Part shown: in pieces, positions 33,926-41,597 of the stretch | How positions within the stretch are numbered: the first letter of the stretch is position 1 | Layout of the letters: every line of letters begins with the position of its first letter | Assembly: GCF_028293085.1 (NCBI RefSeq) | Contig: NZ_JAQGLC010000320.1 | Coordinates: 1 to 43,401 of the forward strand | From: Sphingomonas bacterium | GTDB taxonomy: Bacteria; Pseudomonadota; Alphaproteobacteria; Sphingomonadales; Sphingomonadaceae | Direction of reading: 5' to 3' | DNA: 43,401 nt | The notes under the pieces: generated by a model | The model's database searches: none | Told to the model about the DNA's origin: nothing | What the model saw: the letters and a program-made list of their open reading frames with translations, nothing else | Made by a program: the position numbers and the translations under genes

Positions 33926-35679
33926 CCACCGGAAAGACGATGGATGGCGTTCAGCTGGCGATCCTCAACCACCGGTTCGAGGGCATCACCCGCAAGATGG
34001 CGAACACGCTGTTGCGGACTGGCCGGTCGGGCGTGCTCAACATCGCGCGCGACTTTTCCTGCTGCATCGTGACGGCGGGCTGCGAGTTGCTCAGCACCAA
34101 TGACGGGCTGCCGATCCATGTCCTGTCGGGCCCCGACATCATGGCGCGCTGGATGAAGGAGTTCCATCCCGATCTGAAGCGCGGCGACGCGTTCCTCAAC
34201 AACTCGCCCTATCACGGCTGCAGCCACGCCGCCGATCACACCATCCTGGTGCCGGTGGTCGACGACGATGGCGTCCATCGCTTCACCGTGGTGGTGAAGG
34301 CGCACCAGGCCGATATCGGCAATTCGATTCCGACGACTTATCACGGCGCGGCCAAGGACGTGTACGAGGAGGGCGCGCTGATCTTCCCCGCGGTGCAGGT
34401 GCAGCGGGATTTCGAGACGAACCAGGATTTCGTCCGCATGTGCCGGATGCGCATCCGCGTGCCCGAGCAATGGTGGGGCGACTTCCTGGCGATGATCGGC
34501 GCCGCGCGGATCGGCGAGCGCGAGATCATGGAGCTGGCGGCAGAGCAGGGCTGGGATAATCTCGCCAGGTTCGAGCATGACTGGCTCGATTATTCCGAAC
34601 GCCGGATGATCGATGCGCTGGCCGCGCTGCCGGCTGGCACCTCGATCCGCAAGAGCCGGCACGATCCCTTCCCGGGGACGCCCGATACCGGCATCGAAGT
34701 GACCGCCAAGGTCTCGGTCGATCCGGGCGCGGCGCGGGTGGTCGTCGACCTGACCGACAATCCGGATTGCCTGCCCTGCGGCCTCAATCTCTCCGAGGCG
34801 TGCTCGCGCACCTCGGCGATGATCGGCGTATTCAATTCGATCGAGCATTCGGTGCCGAAGAACGCCGGCAGCTTCCGCCGGATCGAGGTCCTGTTGCGCG
34901 AGAATTGCATCGTCGGCATTCCCCGCCATCCGACCAGCACCTCGGTATCCACTACCAACGTCGCGGATCGCGTGGCGAACGCGGTGCAGAGTGCGCTGGC
35001 CGATGTCGGACCTGGCATCGGCCTGGCGGAATGCGGCGCGGTCATTCCGCCCGCAGTCGGCGTCGTGTCGGGCTTTCGCCCGCTCACCGGCGAGCCTTTC
35101 GTCAACCAGCTCTTCCTCGGCATGACCGGCGGTGCCGGCGCGCCGCATGCCGACGCCTGGATCACGATCGGCCATGTCGGCAATGCCGGGCTGTGCTTCG
35201 TCGATTCGGTCGAGCTCGACGAGCTCCGCCAGCCGATCCTCGTCTATGAGCGCCGCCTGCTGAAGGACACCGAAGGCGCAGGCGAATATAAAGGCGCACC
35301 GTCGATCGCGGTATCGTTCGGACCGGTCGGCTGCGACATTTCGCTCGGCTATGTCAGTGATGGCGCGGTCAATCCCGCCGGCGGCGTGCGCGGCGGCGGC
35401 AGCGGCGGCCGCGCCGACCAGTATCGCATCACGAACGCAGGCGTACGCGAACCGCTTGAGCCCTGCGCGCAGATCACCCTGCATGACGGCGAGCGCGTGA
35501 TGTCGCTGTCCAGCGGCGGCGGCGGCTATGGCCGGGCGGTCGAGCGCGATCCGGACCAGGTGGCACGCGACGTCCGCGAAGGCTGGGTCTCCACCGAGCG
35601 GGCGCGCGATGTCTACGGCGTCGTCGTGACCGATCGCGGTGCGATCGACGCCGCAGCGACCCGGGCATTGCGGCAATGA
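33922..35679 (+). CDS. Hydantoinase/oxoprolinase B-type subunit (HyuB-like)
   Basis: HyuB-like subunit, 585 aa, full length. Characteristic stretches: EGITRKMANTLLRTGRSGVLNIARDFSC at the N-terminus, FLNNSPYHGCSHAADHTILVPVV (candidate metal-binding Cys/His residues), HQADIGNSIPTTY, and the C-terminal PAGGVRGGGSGGRADQYRI and SLSSGGGGYGRA, which are family hallmarks. It overlaps HyuA upstream and the aminotransferase downstream by 4 bp each (ATGA), so all three are translationally linked. No small gamma subunit, as in acetone carboxylase, is encoded nearby. That argues against a classical three-subunit acetone carboxylase but not against acetophenone-type enzymes or hydantoinases. Confidence 0.9.
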   Translation: MTTGKTMDGVQLAILNHRFEGITRKMANTLLRTGRSGVLNIARDFSCCIVTAGCELLSTNDGLPIHVLSGPDIMARWMKEFHPDLKRGDAFLNNSPYHGCSHAADHTILVPVVDDDGVHRFTVVVKAHQADIGNSIPTTYHGAAKDVYEEGALIFPAVQVQRDFETNQDFVRMCRMRIRVPEQWWGDFLAMIGAARIGEREIMELAAEQGWDNLARFEHDWLDYSERRMIDALAALPAGTSIRKSRHDPFPGTPDTGIEVTAKVSVDPGAARVVVDLTDNPDCLPCGLNLSEACSRTSAMIGVFNSIEHSVPKNAGSFRRIEVLLRENCIVGIPRHPTSTSVSTTNVADRVANAVQSALADVGPGIGLAECGAVIPPAVGVVSGFRPLTGEPFVNQLFLGMTGGAGAPHADAWITIGHVGNAGLCFVDSVELDELRQPILVYERRLLKDTEGAGEYKGAPSIAVSFGPVGCDISLGYVSDGAVNPAGGVRGGGSGGRADQYRITNAGVREPLEPCAQITLHDGERVMSLSSGGGGYGRAVERDPDQVARDVREGWVSTERARDVYGVVVTDRGAIDAAATRALRQ

Positions 35680-36890
35680 TCGACGTCCTGGAGAAAACCT
35701 TCTCCGCCACGACGCCGACCATGTTCGACGCGCTCGAACCCCAACCGGCCGATGCCCTGCTGGCACTGATCGGCCTGCACCGGGCGGATCCGCGCCCCGA
35801 TAAGATCGATGTCGGCGTGGGCGTCTATCGCGACGCGACGGGCGCGACCCCGGTGTTCGGCGCGGTAAAGGCCGCCGAGGCGCTGCTGGTGCGCGATCAG
35901 CCGACCAAGGCCTATCTCGGCGCCGAGGGCGATGCCCGCTTCACTGAATTGCTGTCGAAAATCGTCCTCGGCCCGGTCCTCGCCCGCTCGGATCGGCTGA
36001 CCGGCGTGCAGACGCCCGGCGGCACCGGCGCGCTACGGCTCGGCGCCGAACTCCTCGCCCGTGCCGGCATGACCGGCCGGGTCTGGATCGGCGCGCCGAC
36101 CTGGCCCAACCACGCGCCCATCTTCACCGCGGCCAGGCTCACCGTCGCATCCCACCCTTATTATGACGCGGCCATCTCGCATCTCGATTTCGACGGCATG
36201 GTCGAGGCGCTCCGATCCGCGGCACGGGGCGACGTCGTACTGTTGCACGGCTGCTGTCACAATCCCACCGGCACCGGCTTTTCGATCGAGCAATGGGCTG
36301 TCCTGGCGCAGCTGTTCGCGGAGCACGGCGTCGTTCCCTTCATCGACCTCGCCTATCAGGGGCTCGGCGACGGCCTTGAGCAAGATGCCGCTGGCATGCG
36401 TCTCATGCTGGACGCAGTGCCGCAGGCACTGATCGCCTATAGTTGCGACAAGAATTTTGGTCTTTACCGCGAGCGTGTAGGTGCGCTCTGGGTCCAGGCG
36501 CCAGCCACCGCGCTTGTCTCGACCATTCGTGACAATCTGCTTGTGCTTGCCCGCAGCCTCTGGTCGATGCCGCCCGATCACGGCGCGGCCGTGGTTCGCC
36601 TGATCCTCGAAGATCCGGGATTGATCGACCTGTGGCGTGCTGAGTTGGACGAGATGCGGACGCGAATCGGTCAGCTAAGATCCGCGCTTGCCGCCGCCCA
36701 CCCACGGCTCGGACCCATCGCCGGCCAGCGCGGCATGTTCGCGATGCTCCCGATCGACCGCAACGCGGTCGACGCGATGCGCGAGCGGCACGGGATCTAC
36801 ATGGCTGGCTCTGGACGGATCAATATCGCGGGCCTCAAGACCGAAACGATCATTCCCTTCGTCGAGTCGCTTACGCCTTTCTTGGGATGA
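35676..36890 (+). CDS. Aromatic/aspartate-type class I aminotransferase
   Basis: PLP-dependent class I aminotransferase of the AspC/TyrB type, 404 aa. ATG 35676 overlaps the HyuB stop as ATGA; a second ATG at 35721 (MFDALEPQPADALLALI) corresponds to the family's usual N-terminus and could be the true start. Motifs: DVGVGVYRD, TKAYLGAEGDARF, QTPGGTGAL, HGCCHNPTGTG, and the PLP lysine in SCDKNFGLYRERVGAL. The arginine near the C-terminus that binds the alpha-carboxylate is in SGRINIAGL. Last gene of the 12-kb operon. Its presence suggests that an amino group, possibly of an aromatic amino or keto acid, is handled in the pathway, or that 2-oxoglutarate is recycled. It could also serve the nearby Phe/Tyr genes. 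Confidence 0.9.
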   Translation: MIDVLEKTFSATTPTMFDALEPQPADALLALIGLHRADPRPDKIDVGVGVYRDATGATPVFGAVKAAEALLVRDQPTKAYLGAEGDARFTELLSKIVLGPVLARSDRLTGVQTPGGTGALRLGAELLARAGMTGRVWIGAPTWPNHAPIFTAARLTVASHPYYDAAISHLDFDGMVEALRSAARGDVVLLHGCCHNPTGTGFSIEQWAVLAQLFAEHGVVPFIDLAYQGLGDGLEQDAAGMRLMLDAVPQALIAYSCDKNFGLYRERVGALWVQAPATALVSTIRDNLLVLARSLWSMPPDHGAAVVRLILEDPGLIDLWRAELDEMRTRIGQLRSALAAAHPRLGPIAGQRGMFAMLPIDRNAVDAMRERHGIYMAGSGRINIAGLKTETIIPFVESLTPFLG

Positions 36891-37305
36891 GGGCCCGATA
36901 CATTAGAGCTGCGTGCGTGAAATCCGATCTGAACCGCCCCGGGTCACGTCACGAGTCGTATCGGATCGCATCTGCTGGCTCCGGCAGCGGCCAGAGCAAA
37001 CAGGGTCGCTGTCCGAGGTTCAAGCTCGTCGATGTGCTCGCCTGGATGGAGACGCGCGCCCTCTGGTGATGTTGCGGCGCGCCGGCCACTAATGGGGTGG
37101 CATTGGCGTCGGTGCACCGCTTCATCGCCGGGGACGCGCAGAATCTCCGTGATGCTTGCGCGTGGATTGCGGTTGAACTGCGTAATCATGTTGCCGCTCT
37201 GGTCGGCCGGGCCGCTCGCCGAGCTGTCCACCTGGGACAGGGTCGGGACCACGGTCGATGTCAGCGCGCTGATGCAGCCGACCGGAACGCAACCGCGCGG
37301 ATGGC
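36891..37305. other. Convergent intergenic stretch; weak minus-strand ORF
   Basis: About 415 bp between the aminotransferase and the convergent unknown gene. A minus-strand frame (36944-37252, possible GTG start at 37252) reads VPTLSQVDSSASGPADQ... with fairly balanced composition in its first third, but it becomes shadow-like afterwards and no ribosome site is seen. I do not call it a gene. No terminator with a T-run is visible. Confidence 0.35.
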
Positions 37306-39051
37306 TTACAGATGCGGATACCAGACATAACGACCGCCGAAGGCTCGCCAGTCCATCGCAAACGGGGCTTCCCAGGAATTACGCATCGAAAAGCCGAGCA
37401 CGCGGCCGTCCGACAGCAGGACGCCAAGCTCGTCGTTCCGGTCCGTCAGGAGAATGCAGCCGGTGTAGACCGGCAGGTCAGGCCCGGCGAGATACAGCTC
37501 CTTGCCGATGCCGCCGATCAATTCCGCGAAGTCGGACGTCGCAAAAGGCGTTCCGCTTGTCACGTCGCGCAGGAAATACTCGAGCGGGTCGGAGCCGCGC
37601 AGCGTGGAGAAATGCGTATCCAGCAGAGCCGCAAAGCGTTTCATGTCGGGCCCCCAGAAGGCGCCGATCGCGGATTTGTCGTCGAGCGGCCTCTCCAGCA
37701 TTGGCTGCCAGGCCCGCCTGATGACGCCTGACAATCCCGGGCGGCGATGGAAGCGGGTGCCGCCCGGATAGGCGACGATGGCATCGGTCACCATCCGCTT
37801 CTCCGCCGCCAGCACCAGCGCCCAGTGCGCGCCGTCGGCGACGATCGGATTGGCGATGAGCACGAGGTCGCCAGGAGCAAGGTCTTCGGTGGCGCCGCGA
37901 AACCGTCCGCCGGTGAGCATGGCTTTGTAGACGCCGGTCTCGTCCATTTCGTCTCTCGGCACACGGACGAAGGGCTTGAGTGCCGGAATCGCCTTCACCA
38001 GGCCGGCAAACAGCGCCGCCAGCGGCTCGCCGGCCGGCTCCATCTCGGCCTTGTCCAGCTTCTGCAACGGCTCCAGCGACATTGACCACACCGCGCTCGG
38101 CGCGACAGGCCCCGGATAGGGCGGTACCGGCGGCCGCCCGGCGAGAAGCTGGTCCGCCCATGCAATCAGGCCGCGCCGAATCTCCGTCCGCTGCTGAAGG
38201 ATCGCCCCGAACGGATGCTCGGCTGGCGGGTCTGCTGCATCCGGCGACTGAACCGCCTCGAGCCTTCGCTCGGCCCGGACCGGAGGCGGTTCTGCCGGCG
38301 GTTCTTCCGGCGGTGCCGCGGGTTCTGCCGCCGGGTCGACGGGTACATCGACGATCTGGGCCTTGTCGGCCAGGTAGCTGTTCGCGTTCTTTAAGGCTTC
38401 GGGATCGGTATCCGCCACCACAGGGGCGGCCTGCGGCTCGGCTGCGTCGGTCGCGGCCTGCTCCGCTGCGGCGTGCTTTGCTTCGATCGACTTGATGAAC
38501 GCGTTCAGCTGCGCGATCTGCTCGTCGGTCGTCGGCACGGGATGCCGCAATGCATCGAGTGTCGAACTGAACAGGTCGCCGACGCGTTCGGCGAGGCGTT
38601 TGAAGCCGGTCGACGCGGGGCCGATGGTCTCGATCTGCGGCTGCCCGCCCGGGATGACGAGATAGGGTGTGTAGGCGCTCGGATCGACGACATAACTCGG
38701 GGCGGCGTTCATCGGCGGGCCCAGCAGCGTGACCGACTGGTCGACAAAGGACGTGTTGACAGCCGTTCCGAACAGGGTGACGAACTGGTTGGCCGCGAAA
38801 TGCTCATGCACATATTGGCTGATCGCGACCATCTCGCGGGCGCTGATCGTGACCCGGTCGTCATGGTCGCGCGAGGCGGCCTGATGGATGAGGACGCCAT
38901 ACTGAAACAGAAGCGACGGCGCGCCGCTGTACATTGCGTGGCCCTGTTTCATCAGGATGAATTCGTTCCGCGGGTCGATCCCGGTCATCCAGGACGACGA
39001 CTCGATCAGGGTGCCCAGATTCTTCGGCGGCTCGGCTGCCTGGTCTACCAT
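37306..39051 (-). CDS. Unknown protein with Pro/Ala linker and C-terminal YVWYPHL module
   Basis: Unrecognised protein of 581 aa. Three parts are visible: an N-terminal region of about 190 residues (EFILMKQGHAMYSGAPSLLF, EMVAISQYVHEHFAANQFV); a helical then Pro/Ala/Glu-rich linker (residues 190-285, e.g. AAPPEEPPAEPPPVRAERR); and a C-terminal module of about 290 residues. That module aligns along its whole length with the neighbouring 288-aa protein. Shared blocks are LAALFAGLVKAIP, PGDLVLIANP, HWALVLAAE, SAIGAFWGPDMKRF, GIGKELY, TGCILLTDRNDELGV, VLG, and the exact C-terminus RYVWYPHL. No signal peptide or membrane helix is seen. ATG 39051 has AGGAG formed by the end of the upstream gene, 9 bp away, so the two are one operon. 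The NSWE near the end recalls papain-like folds, but no conserved Cys supports a protease. Function unknown. Confidence 0.8.
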   Translation of the reverse strand: MVDQAAEPPKNLGTLIESSSWMTGIDPRNEFILMKQGHAMYSGAPSLLFQYGVLIHQAASRDHDDRVTISAREMVAISQYVHEHFAANQFVTLFGTAVNTSFVDQSVTLLGPPMNAAPSYVVDPSAYTPYLVIPGGQPQIETIGPASTGFKRLAERVGDLFSSTLDALRHPVPTTDEQIAQLNAFIKSIEAKHAAAEQAATDAAEPQAAPVVADTDPEALKNANSYLADKAQIVDVPVDPAAEPAAPPEEPPAEPPPVRAERRLEAVQSPDAADPPAEHPFGAILQQRTEIRRGLIAWADQLLAGRPPVPPYPGPVAPSAVWSMSLEPLQKLDKAEMEPAGEPLAALFAGLVKAIPALKPFVRVPRDEMDETGVYKAMLTGGRFRGATEDLAPGDLVLIANPIVADGAHWALVLAAEKRMVTDAIVAYPGGTRFHRRPGLSGVIRRAWQPMLERPLDDKSAIGAFWGPDMKRFAALLDTHFSTLRGSDPLEYFLRDVTSGTPFATSDFAELIGGIGKELYLAGPDLPVYTGCILLTDRNDELGVLLSDGRVLGFSMRNSWEAPFAMDWRAFGGRYVWYPHL

Positions 39052-39060
39052 GCTCGGCTC

Positions 39061-39927
39061 CTAGAGATGCGGGTACCAGACATAGGCCGGCCGAAACTCA
39101 GACAGGCTCATATGCGCGGCGAAATTGTCGAGACTGTCTTCCCGGATGCCGAGCACGGTCCGGTCGGGCAGCGAAACACCGATCTCCTCGTCACGCTCGG
39201 TCAGAAGGACGGCGCCCGGCCAGAGCGGCAGGTCGTCCGCCCAGGGATAAAGCTCGTGTCCGATCGCCTCCAGCAGCGCGGAAAAGCTCGATGTGTCGTA
39301 CCGCACGCTTGGAAATATAGTGTCGAGCAGGTCGAGAATATTGCCTGGGCGAGCCGTCAGGAGATGGCGATACCGCGTAAGCACCGGGCCCCAGAACGCA
39401 CCGATCTGGGTGTCATCGCGCAGGACACGCTCGGATGTCGGTGTCCAGACCGATGTCGGGCCGCCCGCTGGTCCGCCCTTCAGCGTCTCCGTCGTGAAGA
39501 CAGGCTCGTCCCCCGAAAAGGAAAGAGTGAGCGCCGAACTGATCTCGCGTCCCTGCGCGGCGAGGATGATCAGCCAGTGCCCGTTGAGAAGCGCAAGGCT
39601 TCCGGGATGGAGGTCGCTCGACGGGTCGGACCGTCCGAAGCTGTAGGTAAGGTTCCGCAGCTCGGCCGCATCGAACACGTCCATGAAGGCCGGCGCGAAG
39701 AAATTCCCGAAGTCCGGAATGCCCCTGGCCAGCCCGGCGACCATGGCATCGAGATGGTCGTCATCGTCGAACACGGTAAATCCGACCGGTTTGCCGTCGA
39801 GCTCGCCAAGGTCGCCCGAGCCAATGGTGAACGGCACATCCATTGGCCCCGGGCCCTGCGCCTGCGGTATCGGAGGACGACGTATCGGGTCGATCCGGTC
39901 TGCTCGGGTCTTCTTGGAACCTGCCAT
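39061..39927 (-). CDS. Unknown protein, paralogue of the C-terminal module of its neighbour
   Basis: Unrecognised 288-aa protein, first gene of a two-gene operon, with GGAGG correctly placed before ATG 39927. A short basic N-terminus (MAGSKKTRADRIDPIRRPP) is followed by a domain matching the C-terminal module of the 581-aa neighbour: LDAMVAGLARGIPDF, PGSLALLNGHWLIILAAQ, TQIGAFWGPVLTRYRHLL, AIGHELYPWADDLP, PGAVLLTERDEEIGV, VLGI, and the closing AYVWYPHL. It lacks the N-terminal region and the linker. The His-Trp pair and the IGAFWGP and YVWYPHL blocks are conserved between the two, so they are candidate functional residues. The one cysteine in the neighbour's TGCILL block is Ala here. No export signal. 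Duplication and divergence within the operon is the simplest history. Confidence 0.8.
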   Translation of the reverse strand: MAGSKKTRADRIDPIRRPPIPQAQGPGPMDVPFTIGSGDLGELDGKPVGFTVFDDDDHLDAMVAGLARGIPDFGNFFAPAFMDVFDAAELRNLTYSFGRSDPSSDLHPGSLALLNGHWLIILAAQGREISSALTLSFSGDEPVFTTETLKGGPAGGPTSVWTPTSERVLRDDTQIGAFWGPVLTRYRHLLTARPGNILDLLDTIFPSVRYDTSSFSALLEAIGHELYPWADDLPLWPGAVLLTERDEEIGVSLPDRTVLGIREDSLDNFAAHMSLSEFRPAYVWYPHL

Positions 39928-40471
39928 GGATCCTCCGCCAATGTCTTTCGAGCTGCCGCCGAATCAATCTCCGTATTTGGTGGGCAATACTATGGCTCTG
40001 TCAATGCTCGGAAAAAAATTGCTTCATGAATATTCTGAGTAATTGCCCCGTGATGATTGATGCAGGTCATTGAGCAAGATGTGTCCGGCTGTTGTCGGGC
40101 ACCCAAAGCTTTCGCGTTGCACATTGAAGACGCTTCGCCGGGCCATGGGATGTCGGATCGCCCGCTGACAAGCCTGGCGGGGTCGCAGCCTGCAAAGGGA
40201 TCCCTCCACCGCGCGGGTATTGGCTTGCCCTTCGGCGGTCGGTCGGCACATATTGTGCGGATGCTCGACCTTGTCGCCAGTGAGCGAGTTCGTCGCTACG
40301 GTATTCCCGAATGCCTCGGTGTGCCTATCCCCGCTGTCGATGAGGCTGCGATCGAGACGTGCGTCACCGCTCGTTGTCATATGCCTTGTCGCGGCGGTCG
40401 CCTGCGTTCAGCTTGTCGTTGGAGCGGCGGCTGTACGAAGGCATTGCCGCCGCTCCGGGTCGCGTTACAGA
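39928..40471. other. Upstream region of the unknown operon; no supported gene
   Basis: About 540 bp. Near 39960-40050 it is markedly AT-richer than its surroundings, and TTGACA is present on the minus strand (40004-39999), about 75 bp upstream of the 288-aa gene's ATG. This is probably promoter DNA for the unknown operon. ORFs at 40024-40380 (minus) and 40057-40515 (plus) lack motifs and ribosome sites. Confidence 0.4.
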
Positions 40472-41059
40472 CTAGGGATGCAGATCCCGAAGGCGGCCGC
40501 CGATCGCGCCACTGACGCTCCCGATGAAAGCACCCACGACGAGCGACAGGCCCGTAAATGTCGCAAGCTCGGCAGCGACCTTTCGTGCTGCTTCGGCTGC
40601 TTCGGCGGTTGCCGGAGCGTCAATCGGCGTCGCCGCCACGGTGGACAGCGCTGCCGCAACAACGGTGATCACCGCCATGACGACGGTCGCCGTCGCCCAG
40701 GTCAGCAGACCATGGGCCGTGTCTCGGAAGAACACCTCGTCACCGTGCAGACCGTGCCAGCGAACGCGCAGCCTGCCGGCAAGATAACCGCCCATGGCGA
40801 CTGACAGCCATTGCGTGACGATCAACCAGATTCCCGCGCCGATCGTGAATGTGGTTGGCCTTGCCCCTACGCCGGGCCAGGCTGAAACTGACGCCAGGCC
40901 GAAGGCTGAGCCCAGCGTCAGCAGCGTCAGGGTGAGGGCGATCGCGGCCACCGTGCCGGCGGAAACCGCGGACCAGGATACAGCCGAGCCACTCGAGGCA
41001 GGCGGAACGTCACCTGGATAGAGAGCGGGATCGACTGCGCGATAGGAATCGTTTGCCAT
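40472..41059 (-). CDS. Four-helix membrane protein of unknown function (PhnA-like of alphaproteobacteria)
   Basis: A 195-aa integral membrane protein. The start is placed at ATG 41059 (MANDSYRAVDPALYPGD), 2 nt after the stop of the 25-residue peptide gene, so the two are coupled; the ORF-track start at 41278 would read through that small gene. Hydrophobic segments: SAVSAGTVAAIALTLTLLTL, IGAGIWLIVTQWLSVAMGGYLAG, LLTWATATVVMAVITVVAAAL and LSLVVGAFIGSVSGAIGG. The conserved-looking WSAVSAG and GYLAGRLR...H.DEVFFRDTAHGLLTWA recall membrane proteins loosely annotated as PhnA-like in rhizobia and sphingomonads. No role in phosphonate metabolism is implied. It may act in envelope stress, given how such proteins are usually placed, but this is not shown here. 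Confidence 0.75.
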   Translation of the reverse strand: MANDSYRAVDPALYPGDVPPASSGSAVSWSAVSAGTVAAIALTLTLLTLGSAFGLASVSAWPGVGARPTTFTIGAGIWLIVTQWLSVAMGGYLAGRLRVRWHGLHGDEVFFRDTAHGLLTWATATVVMAVITVVAAALSTVAATPIDAPATAEAAEAARKVAAELATFTGLSLVVGAFIGSVSGAIGGRLRDLHP

Positions 41060-41061
41060 GA

Positions 41062-41139
41062 TCAGTGCCATATCAGGAGGAGAATAAGGATGATGGGCAG
41101 CGGTATGCCCAGCAGCCACAACAAGATGCCTTTTCCCAT
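41062..41139 (-). CDS. 25-residue hydrophobic membrane peptide
   Basis: Small gene hidden in a longer ORF-track entry (41062-41322). ATG 41139 is preceded by an excellent ribosome site (GGAGGAGGACACT), giving MGKGILLWLLGIPLPIILILLLIWH: a Lys-containing start, one membrane helix with two prolines, and a His at the end. Short peptides of this MGKGILLWLLGIP type recur in alphaproteobacteria upstream of membrane-protein genes. The next gene starts 2 nt after the stop, so it may also serve to couple translation. The strong ribosome site compared with the neighbour's poor one supports real translation. Confidence 0.75.
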   Translation of the reverse strand: MGKGILLWLLGIPLPIILILLLIWH

Positions 41140-41420
41140 AGTGTCCTCCTCCTTCTCCCGCCGAAGTGGCGGTTCGATTGCGTAACGTGCTGTGGGAGCG
41201 GGAGTTCCTGCGGCTGGCGATGGCCAGCCGTGACCGGCGGCGCCGCAGCGGTCTGAGCGTGAACGTAGCACCGGGCACGGCTCGGTTGCGTGAGCATGGA
41301 GCAATTCGCGCCGTTCGTTCATGTGGTAAGCAAGAATCGCTGCGGCAGGCTGGCCGATTTCCGCCTGACTCTAGCGCCGGAGTTGACCTGAATCGCCTGC
41401 GCCCCTACCTCGCACCCGTA

Positions 41421-41535
41421 ATTGGGGAGTAGCTACCCGCTTTATGCGGGGCCTTCGTCAACATGCTCGGCATGGCCTTATGGCCGTCCTTGGCGGAGGC
41501 AGCCGCGCCGACAGGCCCGTCCGGCAAGACCAACG
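41421..41535 (+). promoter_or_regulatory. yybP-ykoY manganese riboswitch
   Basis: The conserved 5' element ATTGGGGAGTAGC (from 41421) is followed by a hairpin (CCCGC-TTTAT-GCGGG, 41436-41450), then CGTCAACATGCTCGG (41456-41470), a second hairpin (GGCC-TTAT-GGCC) and the 3' conserved GGCAAGACCAACG (41523-41535). GGGGAGUAG plus GUCAACAU-CUCGG is the signature of this Mn2+-sensing class, which controls mntP in other bacteria. It lies 62 bp upstream of the mntP ATG. Boundaries are approximate. The ORF-track start for mntP (41463) falls inside the riboswitch. Confidence 0.88.
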
Positions 41536-41597
41536 ATGCCTCGTCTCCCATGGCCGGAGCGATCGCTATCGTTCGTCCTGGCCCCGGAGCATTCATC

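Noticed and set aside
31856-35679. Classical acetone carboxylase
   Set aside because: No gamma subunit gene nearby, and the subunit sizes (689 and 585 aa) fit HyuA/HyuB or acetophenone-type enzymes better.
36944-37252. Minus-strand 102-aa ORF downstream of the unknown operon
   Set aside because: The first third looks protein-like, but there is no ribosome site, no motif, and the second half has shadow-type composition.
37306-39927. Papain-like or Ulp-like cysteine protease for the unknown pair (NSWE and His-Trp motifs)
   Set aside because: The only candidate Cys is not conserved between the paralogues, and NSWE occurs in one protein only.
40024-40380. Minus-strand 118-aa ORF in the upstream region of the unknown operon
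   Set aside because: No recognisable motif and no ribosome site; a chance ORF in DNA that otherwise looks like promoter sequence.
40220-40804. Plus-strand 194-aa ORF with a hydrophobic stretch
   Set aside because: Largely antisense to the four-helix membrane protein gene; the hydrophobic part is short and no ribosome site supports it.
41463-41597. N-terminal extension of MntP in the ORF track (MLGMALWPSLAEAAAPTG...)
   Set aside because: It translates the conserved riboswitch RNA; the family length and ribosome site support ATG 41598.
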